NCBI RefSeq assembly: GCF_029873635.1
Contig: NC_080426.1
Span: 57,692,673 to 57,756,672, forward strand
Source of the DNA: Malania oleifera
Taxonomy: Eukaryota > Streptophyta > Magnoliopsida > Santalales > Ximeniaceae
Length of the DNA stretch: 64,000 nucleotides
Direction of reading: 5' to 3'
A program made the position numbers and the translations under genes. Position 1 is the stretch's first letter. Every line of letters begins with the position of its first letter. The notes beneath the pieces are model-generated. The model was not told the DNA's origin and did not search any database. It saw only the letters and a list, made by a program, of their open reading frames with translations. Of the stretch, positions 48,510 through 60,816 are shown piece by piece.

Positions 48510-48810
48510 AACCTTAACCTCCCATTTGGAATTCAGAAAATATTAGGAAAAGAAAAGCAAAGAAAAATATAAATAAATTCACATTTTCATGTTTGGTTGT
48601 CAAGAAAAGCGAGAAAGAAAATAAAAAATATACCAAATCTATGAACAAAAATTTGATTTTACACATTATTGGTATTTAGTTTTTTCCTAATTTTTAGTCA
48701 TATTAAAGCAAACTTTCATTTTTTATTGTAGTTTATATAGAAGGAAAATAAAGATAAGTTTTCTCCTTATTTTTTTTTCTTTCCTTTCCCAAACAAAATT
48801 CTTGACCCAA
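48510..48810. repeat. Dispersed repeat, second copy
   Basis: Shares TTTGGAATTCAGAAAATATTAG, TGTTTGGTTGTCAAGAAAA and AAAAATTTGATTTTACACAT with 40,380-40,510. No terminal duplication could be defined. Confidence 0.45.
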
Positions 48811-49578
48811 TCGGAAAAGACCTCATAGAGAGCGAGCATAAGGGAGTGCAAGAGTGAGGGGGAAGAGCTTAAGGAACATTAAATTTGAATTAAATAAAAC
48901 ATTAAATTTGAATTAAATAAAAGGGAATGGGATGAAAATAATTTGGGAAAGAAACATTGAGTTTAAATAAATAAAACTATTAATAAGAAAATTGAATTCA
49001 AATGAAAGGAGAACGTAAAAATTATATTAGATTTAAGAGGGTAACTATGAAAGATTCAAATGCATAAAATTAGAAATAAGAGCCTGCATCCATTAATTTC
49101 ATAATTATAATATAGATAATTAGGGCTTCACAATCCAATTTGTTATTCCTAATCAAAATCTAATTTTAATTTGCATGATTAACAAAAAGGTTTTCTTAAA
49201 AATTATTACGTTGCCTTTCAATGTAATTTTATATAACACCTTATTCAAATCCAAATCAAAAACTTCTCAAAACATAGGGTTAATCTCATCAGATCTTATT
49301 ATTCAAGTTATTAAGTTTATTCGTAACTTCAGTATTTTAAATATTTATCATAATATAAGAATCCAAATTCCAAATAAAACATACATAAAAGATTGTAACT
49401 AGTTTTTGTATGCTATAATTAATGAAGTCTTTCAATTAAATTTTCAAATTGTATATTTCCAATAGTTATGCGTGTATGTGGTGTGTCATAGGAGCTCCTC
49501 GAATTTTCTATATAATCAAAACTATAAAAATAAAAAATAAAAGGAGAACTAATCTTATAAATCAATGCAAAGAAGGCC

Positions 49579-49579
<1 letters not shown>
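48811..49579. other. AT-rich sequence, nothing recognised
   Basis: Contains a short tandem duplication (ACATTAAATTTGAATTAAAT at 48,878 and 48,898). The segment about 49,020-49,150 is partly repeated at 49,800-49,930 (AGAGGGTAACTATGAAAG / AGAGGCTAACTATAGAAG; AGATAATTAGGGCTTCA / AGATAATTGAGGCATCA). No gene was seen. Confidence 0.4.

Positions 49580-49663
<84 letters not shown>
49580..49663. repeat. (CT)n microsatellite
   Basis: About 84 bp of CT repeats with one TTCC interruption, followed by GAGAGAG, which makes a short inverted repeat. Confidence 0.95.
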
Positions 49664-49666
<3 letters not shown>

Positions 49667-50137
49667 AGAGACCCAAAGGCACAATAACTTTTTGAATAAG
49701 AAAATTAAATTTTAACTTAGTGAGAATATTAAGCAAATATAAGTTATCAACCAATAGTGAAAGTCAAATGTATTTTTAAAACTGAAATTTATAAAATTTT
49801 AGAAAATTAGGATTGATTTAAGAGGCTAACTATAGAAGTTCACATACACAAATTTAATATTAAGAGCATGCATGCCTTCAATAATTTGATAATTATTATA
49901 TAGATAATTGAGGCATCATGACACACTGTATTTTTCTTAAGTAACTTCTGCATTGCACAATCAATATTTTGTTTTAGCTTGCAACAATTAATAAAAAGAT
50001 TACCTGAGAAAGCTAATTTATCAACCATTTATATTTAGGTTATGAATGTTTATTGGAAATTAACTATTAAAAAAATTCACTATATTATCATATTCATGCA
50101 TTGATAATAACTCATTCACTTAAATTACAACTTTTGT
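49664..50137. other. AT-rich sequence, nothing recognised
   Basis: Includes the second copy of the 49,020-49,150 segment. The short minus-strand frame at 49,840-50,028 has no family resemblance. Confidence 0.4.
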
Positions 50138-50736
50138 TTAAGTAACACTAAGAAAGTAAAGCAACTTTTGTTTGTCGGTCACTAATATGTCATGGAAAAC
50201 ACCCCAATACTTCACAATATATTTGAAGAACAATTGTGTTGTCTCCTCTACCGAATAGTATTTTGATGCAAGTGTGGAGGCAACGTACTTCAAAAACCTA
50301 TCTATAACAACAAATATAGACTCCACATCTCCTACTCCGAGCAGGTTGGTAATGAAGTATAGTGAGACACTCTCCCACGGTCTAGTTAGTACTGGTAAGG
50401 GCACCAGTAGTTCTGCAATCTTCTTGATGGGCCTGTATCATGGTGGTAATTGTACTCAACTTCAAGTATATTACCATTAATAAGGCCACTAGCTCAACCT
50501 TCCTACCCAGTGCATCTGTAACTTGGTTCATTTGCCCCACCTTGTATTCAAACAAGAAATCAAACTCTACCAAGAATTCTTACCATTGGTCCTACATGAG
50601 TGACAATTTTGGTTGTGTAAAGAAGTGGCTAATAGCCGAGTTATCCATTTTCACAACAAATTTCAATCCAAGTAGGTAATGTCGCCACTCACAGAGACAA
50701 TGGATCACCGCTAGCATCTCCTTCTTTGGAACTATA
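50138..50736 (-). pseudogene. Gypsy (chromovirus-like) pol relic: RNase H tail and integrase start
   Basis: Reading leftward, the RNase H end shows FVVKMDNSAISHFFTQ and then FDFLFEYKVGQMNQVTDALG followed by RK, with stops between. The integrase core start shows LPVLTRPWESVSLYFIT, SIFVVIDRFLKY and FKYIVKYWGVFHDILVTD, matching the usual RPWESVSMDFI and VVDRFSK blocks of chromoviral integrases. The HHCC zinc-finger segment normally between these parts is deleted, and frames are broken. The relic ends where the Ogre-type LTR fragment begins (50,737). It is unrelated in sequence to the Ogre pol at 15,078. Confidence 0.75.
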
Positions 50737-51345
50737 TGTAGACATTCCATTTTGTCTCGGGCTTATATAACCCATTTCGGTCTTTCCCTTAGTCCTTGTT
50801 TATTTATTTTTAATTCATTCACAATTGTGTAAATTAATTCAATAAAATGAGAAAATATAGAAAAAAAAAATTGAATACAAGGAAAATGAAAAAAAATAAA
50901 AAATTGAATACATTAAAAAAAAAAAGAAAAAGGAAAATGAAGCAAAAAATCCAGTGGGCCAACATCTTTAAACCTACAAGAAAAAAAGGAAAAAGGAGTT
51001 ACACATGTGGGTAAAATGTGAGTTTAATGCAAGTATAATTTGAGCTATCAATTTAAATTGGATTAATTAGTTAAATGTTGTCATAATTGATTGAATTGAA
51101 CCCCTCAAGCCTATAAACAGTGAGCTTCCGAAGGGAGGTAGGGAACACACAAAAATTGAGGTCTAGATAGTAAGGAAAAGGGAATATTTCACTAAGAATT
51201 TTGAGAAGGAATTTTGAGGATCTAGTAGAGAGTTCTGAAGACTAGAAATTAAGAAGGGAAAAAATATATATAGAATTCAGAGGCTGGAATTGCAAAAGGG
51301 GAAATATTGGCATAAGAGAATTTCGGAGGCTTAGATAAAAGGAAG
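50737..51345 (+). mobile_element. LTR fragment of a second Ogre-type element (copy 1)
   Basis: Starts TGTAGACATTCCATTTTGTC and aligns with 59,309-59,950 (GGCTTATATA, TTTCCCTTAGTCC, GTAAATTAATTCAATAAAAT, AAGCCTATAAA, GAATTTTGAGAAGGA) with many mismatches, so it is old. The match is lost after GATAAAAGGAAGAA. CCTATAAACAG at 51,110 is the TATA-like site. Confidence 0.7.
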
Positions 51346-51984
51346 AAACCCAATGTGCTTGGAAATTCATTGCCTTACCATGGAGGGCCATGATAAAAGA
51401 AAAGAAGTAAGGACAGGAAGGAAAAGATGCTCACTTAGTAGAATTCCATGCTAAGTTGGAAGATTGACTGGTTGTCAACTTTGGCAGTGGATCATAATGA
51501 CATAGAAGTGACAGTGGAAAACTGGATTAGATAAATGACATGTGCTTGTGTAACCATTAGTGATGGAATCAACGAAATCCTTCATTATTATCAATAAGAG
51601 GACACCCATAAATTCTTTTTGTTTAGATTAGTTTGAATTTAAATAAAATAAAATGTATTTTAGTTTCATTTCATTACATCATTCTTTTCCTGTCACCTTT
51701 TGCCAAATTTTGTCTAATTTTGCTAGTGTTTTGTGCAAGGATATAGGAAATGGTTTTTTTAGTACAGATGACCTAAAGTTGATAATTAACTTTGAGAATC
51801 CATTCAATATGTAAAAAATGGAAGAAAAAAATGAATAAAAAAAAACATCCTCATTGGTGCCTAGTAGGGATCCCATTTCAACAGTACGTCCTTGATAGTT
51901 TTGAGAAGATGAGCTAATCCGAAATATGATTTTGACAATCTTTATGGGAAATGATTTTCAAACTATAAGGGTCTTATTAGGAGG
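51346..51984. other. Unassigned sequence between Ogre-type LTR fragment and LTR C
   Basis: Possibly the remaining LTR or leader of the second Ogre-type element. No match within the window and no coding motif was recognised. Confidence 0.35.
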
Positions 51985-52864
51985 AGTTCTAGTGACTTTT
52001 AGAGTCTAATCCTTGTTTTGATGTTGACAAAACACAAGGATCTTATGTGTTTTTAAGTGCTTGAACAAGTTTACATCTTAGCACGCACATAAGATTAAAG
52101 AGACATGGAAGCTAGAAGAAACTTGAAGACTACATCATCTGGTGTATTCCATGAAGGCAGAAGAGTAAAAAAGAAACATGAAGAGATTTGTTTATCTCAA
52201 TTGTAAATGCATTTTAGTTTTTGGTCTATAATAATGTATTGCATACATGATGTGGATGAAAGCTCAGTAATGACCGTAGACAGACCCTAAGGACCAAGAC
52301 TTTTCAAAGAAAAACTTTTCTTAACAACTAAAATCATAAAGAAAGGTTTAAATTGGTTAGGGTAAAAAATTAGGGCTAAAATTACATTTTGAAATAGGCC
52401 TGGTCGACCGAACCTATGAAGGCTTGGAATCGCCTTTCGGCTAGCTGACCAATACCGTCCATAGTTGACCGAACCTGTTTTAAATTTTAAAATTGTTGTG
52501 TGTGTTCGGTCAACCGATGCTAAAATTTAGTTGATTGAATCTCTCCGATTGGCTTATTTTTAAACACTAATGGCCATTAATTTTGCACTTAATCTTTTTC
52601 CAAAATGACGAGCATGTCCCTAATTGTCATAATTTTCTCAGAGTCTATAAATACCCTCTCATTACTCAATTTTATTACCAATGCTTAGATTTTAATTTCT
52701 CCTAAAAATATTTTTGTGCTAAATTTTTTAAACTCTCTTATAATCCTTTTGAAAATCATTTTAAGAGAGCTTTGGATTTCTTTTTCACTCCCTTACTTGC
52801 AAATCCTTTGTTCTTAAGGGATTGTTGAAAGAAGTTTTATTTTGGGCATATTCTTAAGCATTCA

Positions 52865-52897
<33 letters not shown>

Positions 52898-53514
52898 TTC
52901 ATTTTTGAAAATCATTTTGAGAGTATTTCTTTAAAGCATTTCCCTTATTATTTTCCCTGATAAATATTTTTTTTGAAAAAACTCTTTCTAGCTTGAGAGT
53001 CTTTGCATAGTCATTACAAGATTCAAAGGCTTACACTAAGTTTATTGAACAAATATTTTTTGTAAGCACATTCCCAAATATCTTGTACACTTCACTTTGA
53101 AAAAAATTCTAGGAGATATTATTTGGGTTTTAGATCTTTGAAAAACACTTATTGAACAGTTTTTTAATCAAAGATCATCATCATCATCATCATCATTTTC
53201 TCTCACATTATTTCATAAATATATTTTTGAGAGAAATATCCTACATACTTTACTGAGCACAACATCGTATCATACAAGAGTGCATTTGAGCTTAACTTTA
53301 TACATCACTTGCTTTTGTAGAAGCATTCATAGTTGTACAAAATATTATATTTGTTGTAATCCCAACGTGTGGTTGGAAGAGGATTGCACTAGTCTGTAAC
53401 GTGCACTGAATTTGTTCAAATCTCAGTTAGGAGTGTGACAACCCGAATAATAATGGGATTTAAATAATAAAGAGAAAGGGAAATGGAAATAGTAACAGAA
53501 GGAGGAAGTCAACT

Positions 53515-53780
53515 TCGTCAACGAACACTTCGCATTCGTCGATGACATTGCATTTTGGAAAGAATAACCAAGGAAAATTATCAGGGCCTCATCGATGAAC
53601 ATAGAGGATTCATCAACGAGGGTATAAGAGGACCTTGTCGACGAAGACAAGATTCGTTGACGAGAAGATACCATGAGAGGGTTTTGGGGAAGATAAAAAT
53701 TTCGCCGATGAAGGTGCAGGTTCGTCAACGAACTTTCTACAAGACTCGTCGATGAGGTGACGTGTCTCATCGACGAATCC
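53515..53780. promoter_or_regulatory. Array of TTCGTCGACGAA-like motifs upstream of the Gypsy LTR TATA box
   Basis: About nine copies of a near-palindrome (CTTCGTCAACGAA, ATTCGTCGATGA, CATCGATGAAC, CTTGTCGACGAAG, ATTCGTTGACGAG, GTTCGTCAACGAA, ACTCGTCGATGAG, TCATCGACGAAT) lie in 265 bp directly before CCTATAAATATC. Confidence 0.65.
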
Positions 53781-53855
53781 AGACCTATAAATATCAAAAA
53801 CCCAGATTTAAACTTCAAAATTAAGGAAAATATCACACACACACACACACACACA

Positions 53856-53907
<52 letters not shown>

Positions 53908-54549
53908 TCAGTTTCTCTTTCTTCTCTTTTCGATTCTGGTTCCGTCGCTCGTCGGATCAACGATCTGAAGCCACCACGACGCTCCTGGAGAAATTCTCTG
54001 CATATCTTCTAGAGCGGATCGTTGGTGGAATTCCGTTGAAAATCATCCTTGAGTTGAGGTAAGGTTTTTTATGCCAAATTTGGTCCTACTGTAGTTATAG
54101 GAATTGATATTCACATTAAAATACTAAAATTTTGTTTTGCGAGTTGTCGATTTCAGGGTGTTGAATAGGAAATCCTACGGGTGTGAGACCAGAGTTTATA
54201 GGGGCTTTTCTTAGTAGTTAGGTAAGGGAATAAATTAAAACTGTTATTTTTCACCCAAATTACAATTATTTATGAGCAAATTGATTTTTTGAAAAATATT
54301 TACGATATTTGAATATTATGGAATAAATGCATATGTGGGAAAATACTACTGTTGTACGGGAATTATGATTTTAGAATGAAATGTATGATTTACCTAGCTT
54401 TGTGTGGCACGAATGTTATTTTTCATGAAAGGTAGTATGATATGGAAGATTTTACGAGTAAAGTATGTTTTCAGGAATTATGAAATAATGCAGTACATTA
54501 TAGTTTTGAAAATACATGATAATTGATTTATTTTCAAAATGATAATTAT

Positions 54550-54831
54550 GAAATGTTTAGCGTGAGGCCGTATTAATGAAATGTTTGACGCGAGGCCGTA
54601 TTCATGAAATGTTCGGTGCGAGGCCGTATTTATGAAATGTTCGGGGCGAGGCCGTATTCATGAAATGTTCAGCGCAAGGCCGTCTTTATGAAATGTTCGG
54701 TGTGAGGCCGTATTTATGAAATGTTTGGCGCGAGACTGTACTTATGAAATGTTTAGCGTAAGACTGTATTTATGGAATGTTTGGCGCGAGACCGTATTTA
54801 TGAAATGCTCGGCGTGAGGCCATATTTATGA
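54550..54831. repeat. 28-bp minisatellite in the Gypsy solo LTR (about 10 units)
   Basis: Units of the type GAAATGTTCGGCGCGAGG plus CCGTATTTAT, with C/T and G/A variants in the CpG-rich centre. Confidence 0.9.
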
Positions 54832-57800
54832 AATTGTGAAAGATGTTATATTATCATGTATTATGTTATTAGAACCCGAATGTTAGTTTAGTTCAGTTCA
54901 GGAGCACGGTACCGTAGCTTATAGATCAGATATTTATGATCAAATTAGTGCTAACTACCCCACGAGAAGGTGGGAGATGGATGGTCGATGTGGCTTTCAG
55001 TAAAGTGTGGATGTCCACCTAGTAGTCCAGACTAGGGTGTGGTGGGGCCATTGTATGTACAGACATTTTTGACTCGGCAGTAGTAAACCAGCCATTGTCA
55101 GGTCCCGCCTTCGAGCTGCACAACCCATCATGGGGGGTAATACATGACATCAGTTAGCTATTCATCTTGGGTATGTTTTCAGTATTATCAGTTATAACAA
55201 ATGTTTTATGTATGATATGATTTATTAGCAAATATGAAAATATATGATTATTCAGCACAATATGATGAGTGATTACAAATATATGAAATGTATTGTATAT
55301 GTATAATTGCATTAAATGTTCATGTTGTCACACAACTGTATTTAGTTTATTTTCCCTTACTCAGATGTGTCTCACCCTCCAACTTAATTAATTTTTCAAG
55401 AGACCCTGAGAGACCGGCGGGTCGTGGTCGTCGTTGAGTGAGTTGAGGTTCCCTCCTAGAAAGGTAAGCTTTGATCTAGGATTTTTGTTGTAAGATTCTA
55501 GATCTATTTTTATGTTTTGGAAATTGTATTCAAATACTGTATTTTGGGAATGTAGTAGACTTTGGCATTATGTAATTAATGGTTTGATGGATGCAAATTA
55601 TTTTTACTGTTGCTTATGTTTCCGCTGTTTATGTCAGGCTATTCCCGCTACCCACGGGTTCTGGTTGATGTTGTTGCTATTTATGTTTATTATGTAATAA
55701 GTTAAACAGGTCGTTGCAAGGAGAACACCGAATAGACTTAGACCCGGTTAAGAAAGTCCCGTATTGGCTTAGACCCAGTTAGGAGAACTAGGTGTACCGT
55801 TCTGTAAGGTGTATTAGTTGGGGTCAGCCTTGTAATGTGACATGGGGTATTCCTCGCCCAGTAAGGAGAGGGGGTTGTAATCAGTGACACTCCATCCATT
55901 AAATGAGCATCTAGTGGAATCCTCTTACTTGTGAACTTGAGGCGGGGACATAGACAGTATTGGCCAAACCCCGATAACAGATTTTGTGTTGCTTTCTCTT
56001 TCCTTTATCTCTTTACATTTATAATGTGTATGCTTGCTCTTAAATTGTTGTGAATGTTTTGTATGCTTTCAATATCTACATACATATTTATTTGCGAAAT
56101 ACTGAGCCCGCTATACTTATTTTGATTATTAGTTCAGTTTGATATTTGTGGTATTTTTGTTTGCATAGAAAGACCTTAGGTTGTGATATATTGATTGTGA
56201 TTTGAATTGAACCTAGAAAGAAAATTTTTAAATACCCAATTCACCCACCTCTTGGGAATACACCATTCCTATCAAGCTCTATTGTTAGTTGATATGGATG
56301 AAGATTACCAACCACACTCTATCAACTCATATGCTGTAAGAAAAATATTTTTATTGGTGACATGTATGCCTTTTTAATGAGATCAATGAACAAGGTTTCT
56401 TGCCTTTTTAATTTTAATTGTGGTTAGTGACTTATAGTGTAATGACTGTGTTCTGATCAAATGATGGGTGATCATGTTTGGTTGATCAATATACCCCAAA
56501 AAACCAAGTAATGCATTAACTTACCACTTGGTAACCAATTTAAGACTTATTTTTAAACCAATTTTTTCTTAAAACAGTTTACCAAAAATATAACATGGGT
56601 TTGGGTCACCTAGTGTCTGAAAATTCATTTGAGATAATGGTTACTGCCAAAAGGATGGCAGGTCAACTTTATGCTACCTAAAAGAAAATCAAATAAGAGA
56701 TCTCTGGCTAGCTCAATTGAACCTGGAAAATCTATTTCTTAAATACACCGTCAAAGGATCACCCCCTACATTGGGGCAATTTTAAGAAGATTAATATAGA
56801 ACTCCGAGAGAATCCAAAATAAAAAGAGAACCAAGATCCTTTCACAAAAAGGAAAAACAAAAGATATAGTAAAGGAGGGGAATTTAAAAAATAAATAATG
56901 AAAAAGGATCAGGGGCATACTTCATAGGTAATCATTGACCAATGTTACCTTAATAAGATTTATGACTTTGAGCCTTATTAACTCTTTTTCTTCTTTAGCC
57001 CATACACCCAACCTACATTACGATCCAAAATGAAAGTCCAAACCTGATTAGTATGTGTCAGTACCTCAAATGAATTGTCAAGCTCAATAAAATTTGAACT
57101 ACGATATGACCTGATCCTAATAAGGTACGTAGGTAGCTTATTGTGAGAATAAATTCAATCAACCTTTTACACCACTAGGGGGATAAACGTCATTTTGGGT
57201 AAGGGTTTTTTAGCCTTAGTTTCCCTATTCTTTTTAAAACCCATATCATTAGCCTATGTTTTGTCCCATTTCTCGAAGTCCACCTTGATATTGGAACACT
57301 CATCAAATACTTCATAGGAGACTGATTTCAATTGAAGATAGAGAGGTTGAAATATACTATGCAACACAAATCAAGATGAAAATATTGGAAGTTAGTGTCA
57401 ATAGTGTAGAAGTAGGTGTAACAGAAGGGCAGTATCGGTTCTACTCTTTCCCATAAAGAAAGGAAGTCTAGGGTAAAAGAAGAAAGGTATTGCCCCTTGA
57501 TTTGATTCTCCAAGTTAATATCAAGGCTACAGAGGCGTCAGAGTACTGGTAAAGCCACTTCCTATTAAATAAGCATGAAAAATAAGTAAAATAGTCAGGT
57601 TTGAGCATTTCATTTGTATCCCTGATGAGATTGTGTTTTCTGATTGTATAGTTATTCATTTAACTTCAATATGATTTAAACATTAAGAATGTAGTCCATA
57701 AGGGGTGTCATTGCTAGGAAATTTTGGTGAAGCATTGGTTAATCAAAGTTTTTTAGATAAAATTGAATGACTTGATCATAAGTGGTCTGGGGCAGATGAC

Positions 57801-58149
57801 ATGCCAAGTTGTAAGAAGACAAAATCTAAAGGAACTCACACCATACAATGCAAGTGATTGAAATTTGAAAAATGGCGAGTGAAATTGAAGATTGGTTTTA
57901 GAATCTTGTCTATTATTTTTTTATCATAATCTTGTCTATTGATTGGATAGGTGTTGGTTCATGGACATACCTCAAGGCGAACGTTGTGCATCTTCAAGCA
58001 TTGCATGTATAGTGTCAATAGTGATAGAAAGCAACCCACATGCATTTTGTAAAATCATTGCATGAGTAAAGTTAGGATGTGTCTTCATGTCATGCATCAT
58101 CATTTCATAGATTTTTTAAATAGTGTTCATTCCACTTCTCACCCATTTA

Positions 58150-59070
58150 ATTCATTGTCTTCCGTAAATTGGAATAGTTTGCATTCTACTTAGGGTATGG
58201 GACATTAGTTCCCAAAATCCGAGTAGTCGATTCAAATTGTTCTGTTTACTTCGAATACTTGGGACGTTAGTTCCCAAAATCCGATTGGTCACTTCCAAAT
58301 TGTTTTTTCTATAATGGATACTTGGGACATTCATTCATAAATCCAGGTAGTCCCTTCCAAATTGTTCCATCTACTTTGGAAATTCGAGACATTAGCTCCT
58401 AAATTCAAGTAGCCACTTCCAAATTATTTTGTCTACTTTAGATATTTGGGACATCAGTTCCCAAATCCAAGTAGCCCCTTATAAGTTTTCCTATCTACTT
58501 CTGATATTCAAGACATTAGTTCCCAAATTCGAGTAGTCACTTCCAAATTATTTTGACTACTTCAGATATTTGGGGTATTAGTTTCCAAATCCGAGTTGTC
58601 ACTTTCAAGTTGTTTTGCCTATCTTGGAGGAATGTGCCATTTGTTCCCAAATCTGATCAGTAGTCGCTTCCAAATTGTTTCGACTATCTTAGAGGCATAT
58701 GAAAATAGTTCCCAAATCTGAGTAGTCTATTCCAAGTTATTTTGGCTATCTCAGAGGCATGTGGTAGCAGTTCCCAAATTTGAGTAGTTGGTTGTTTCCA
58801 AGTTGTTTTAGCTATATCATGGGCAAGTGGCAATAGTTCACAAATCCGAGTAATCGCTTCCAATTTATTTTGGCTATTACGGTGGTATGTGGAAATAGTT
58901 CCCACATCTGAGTAGTTGTTTCCAAGTTATTTTGGCTATCTCAAAGGCATGTAGCAATAGTCCCCAAATTTGAATAGTCGCTTTCAAGTTATTTTGGTTG
59001 TCTCAAAGGAATATGACATTAGTTCCCAAATCTGAGCAACCATTTTCAAGTTGTGATGATTTATCTGCCT
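58150..59070. repeat. About 62-bp minisatellite in the 3' UTR of the second Ogre-type element (about 14 units)
   Basis: The diverged units contain GGGACATTAGTTCCCAAATC, CGAGTAGTCGCTTCCAAATT and GTTTTGTCTACTTTGG. Spacing is about 60-65 bp. The monomer is unrelated to the 45-bp unit of the large Ogre although the arrays sit in corresponding places. Confidence 0.85.
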
Positions 59071-59295
59071 TGTAGGCACGTATAGTTCCCCAAATTTGTG
59101 GTAGTGATATTTGCATAAACTAGTACAGTTTACACCTTACTTTGTGAGTTTGTTAAGATGACCTAGATTCCATGTACCTTTGTAAATCCACACATTATCT
59201 TTATCAGGATTTTGCTATATAACACCATCTTTATGGATTTGTCACTATAAAAGGCCAAGAGATAGGTCTTCTTGTCATTCTAAGTAATAAACCTA

Positions 59296-59308
59296 TAAAG
59301 AGGGGCAG
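59296..59308 (+). other. Polypurine tract of the second Ogre-type element
   Basis: AAAGAGGGGCAGT immediately before TGTAGACAACCCG; differs from the large Ogre's tract by one base. Confidence 0.8.
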
Positions 59309-60494
59309 TTGTAGACAACCCGTTTTTTCCAAGGCTTATATAGCCAATTTAGGTTTTTCCCTTAGTCCATTTTTTTTTTTAATTCATGCACAAATGTGTA
59401 AATTAATTCAATAAAATAAGAAAATATAGAAGACAAAATTTGAATACAAGGAAAATGAAAAAAAAATGAATGCATTAAAAATATAAATATAAATATAAAA
59501 AAAAATGAAGTAGAAAATCTAGTGGGCTAGCATTTTTAATCTTGCAAGTAAAAGAAAAAAGGAGTTAGACATATGAGATTGCACAATTAACATATGGGTA
59601 AAATGTGAGTTTAATGCAAACATAATTTGAGCTATCAATTTAAGTTGGATTTATCAGTTAAATATTGCCAAAATTGATTCGATTTGAATCCCACAAGCCT
59701 ATAAATAGTGAGCTTTAGAAAAGGGGTAAGGAACATACAGAAACTGAGATCCGGAGAGAAAGGAAAAGGGAGTTATTTATTGAGAATTTTGAGAAGGAGT
59801 TTTGAGGATCAGGTAGAGAGGACTAAAGACTAGAAATTGAGAAGGAAAAAAAAAATATAGGATTTAGAAGCTAGAATTACAGAAGGTGAAATATTGGCAA
59901 AAGGAAATTTTAGAGACTTGGATAAAAGGAAGAATTGCAGAGTGGAGAACTCAAAACAGGTTAGGAGTTAATTTTTCACTATCTTCTTTTAAAATTTTTA
60001 CCAGATGTTGAATTTCAAATTTTGTGCTTAGTGTTTAAAAAGAATAGAAAATAATTCTTTCCTAACCTAAATTTAGAATGCCTAGACCCGAAAGTTGACC
60101 CAGACCCGAATACCCTTAGATTTGTCCCAAAGACTCGGGTTGATCCGGATCCAAGTCCATTCACCCATTAACCTAAACCTGATTAGCCATATCTAAGTCC
60201 CAATTTAACATTAACCCAGGGTCCCATGACTTGAGCCTAATTCAACTAAAGCCTAATTTCAATCCCACAGCCTAACTTGAGGCTAACATAACCAGCATGT
60301 GGTCCAAATGGGCTTGGTCCAATCTAAACTCTTCCTAAAGCCCATGAGCCCATATCCCAACCTAATTCCAGCCTAACCTAGCCCATACTTAATATAGCCC
60401 CAAGCCTAAAATGAGCCTAAGCTCAACAAGCCCAAGCCCAAGCCCAAGCCCGAGCCTGAGACAAAATAGCCCAAAACATAAACTAAGCTGAAAT
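59309..60494 (+). mobile_element. 3' LTR of the second Ogre-type element (copy 2), left part
   Basis: Starts TGTAGACAACCCG, has a TATA-like CCTATAAATAG at 59,698 and a GA-rich leader, then a section rich in AGCCCA/GACCC words (60,080-60,490). It is cut at 60,499 by the insertion of Sirevirus-like element D; the rest lies outside the window. Confidence 0.7.
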
Positions 60495-60499
60495 TGAGC

Positions 60500-60751
60500 T
60501 GTTGGAATTGGTGTGATCCCAAGAGGGGGGGGGGGTGAATTGGGTTTTGAAAATATTTTGGCTAAATTAAACATTTACGCCAATTCACCACATATCATAT
60601 CCCATTTTAACGTATGTATGTAAATTAATAAAACAATATAAGCAGACATACACGTGGAACATATCTCATTTAAAATAGAGGTGTACATGAAAATAATTAA
60701 AATGATAAATGAAAGCATACACATGCGAAAATTTAAGTGCAGAAATATAAA

Positions 60752-60816
<65 letters not shown>

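Larger units (their letters stand above)
53434..55718 (+). mobile_element. Gypsy-type solo LTR, 2,285 bp, duplication AGGAG
   Basis: Begins TGTGACAACCCGAATAAT and ends AACAGGTCGTTGCA, with perfect 5-bp duplications AGGAG (53,429-53,433 and 55,719-55,723). Contents: GTCGACGA-type motif array (53,515-53,780), TATA box CCTATAAATATC (53,785), (CA)n(CT)n leader microsatellite (53,833-53,903), 28-bp minisatellite (54,550-54,831), and a GGTCGTGGTCGTCG region near 55,420. TGTGACAACCCG and large size suggest a Del/Tekay-type chromovirus LTR; the lineage is inferred. No internal region is present. The short plus-strand frames within it are not genes. Confidence 0.85.
51990..56274 (+). mobile_element. 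Sirevirus-like Copia solo LTR 'C', interrupted by a Gypsy solo LTR
   Basis: By alignment to LTRs B and D it starts TAGTGACTTTTAGAGTC (the usual TG is TA here) and ends ACACCATTCCTATCA. Flanks AGTTC (51,985-51,989) and AGCTC (56,275-56,279) differ by one C/T change. Without the insert it is about 2.0 kb. It holds GTCGACCGAACC-like motifs (52,400-52,540), TATA box CTATAAATACC (52,644), a (CT)n(CA)n tract (52,866-52,898), a CATCAT run (53,172-53,194), and the conserved CCCCGATAACAGA and CAATTCACCCACCTCTTGG blocks. Confidence 0.8.
56280..59308 (+). other. 3' UTR of a second Ogre-type element, plus strand
   Basis: It ends in PPT AAAGAGGGGCAGT followed by an LTR start, as in the large Ogre. Inverted matches to that element's 3' UTR include ATGGGTTTGGGTCACCTAG (56,596) with the ATGGGTCC block near 14,830, CCCTACATTGGGGCAATTTT (56,762) with 14,655, and the TTTCCCTATTC ... 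TTTTGTCCC block (57,220-57,270) with 14,165-14,215. Pol is missing, replaced or displaced by the LTR C insertion and deletion. No gene was seen. Confidence 0.75.

Noticed and set aside
49419-49754. Arg-Glu and Leu-Ser dipeptide frames over CT/GA tracts (also 60,575-60,940 and 53,757-54,062)
   Set aside because: Pure microsatellite translation.
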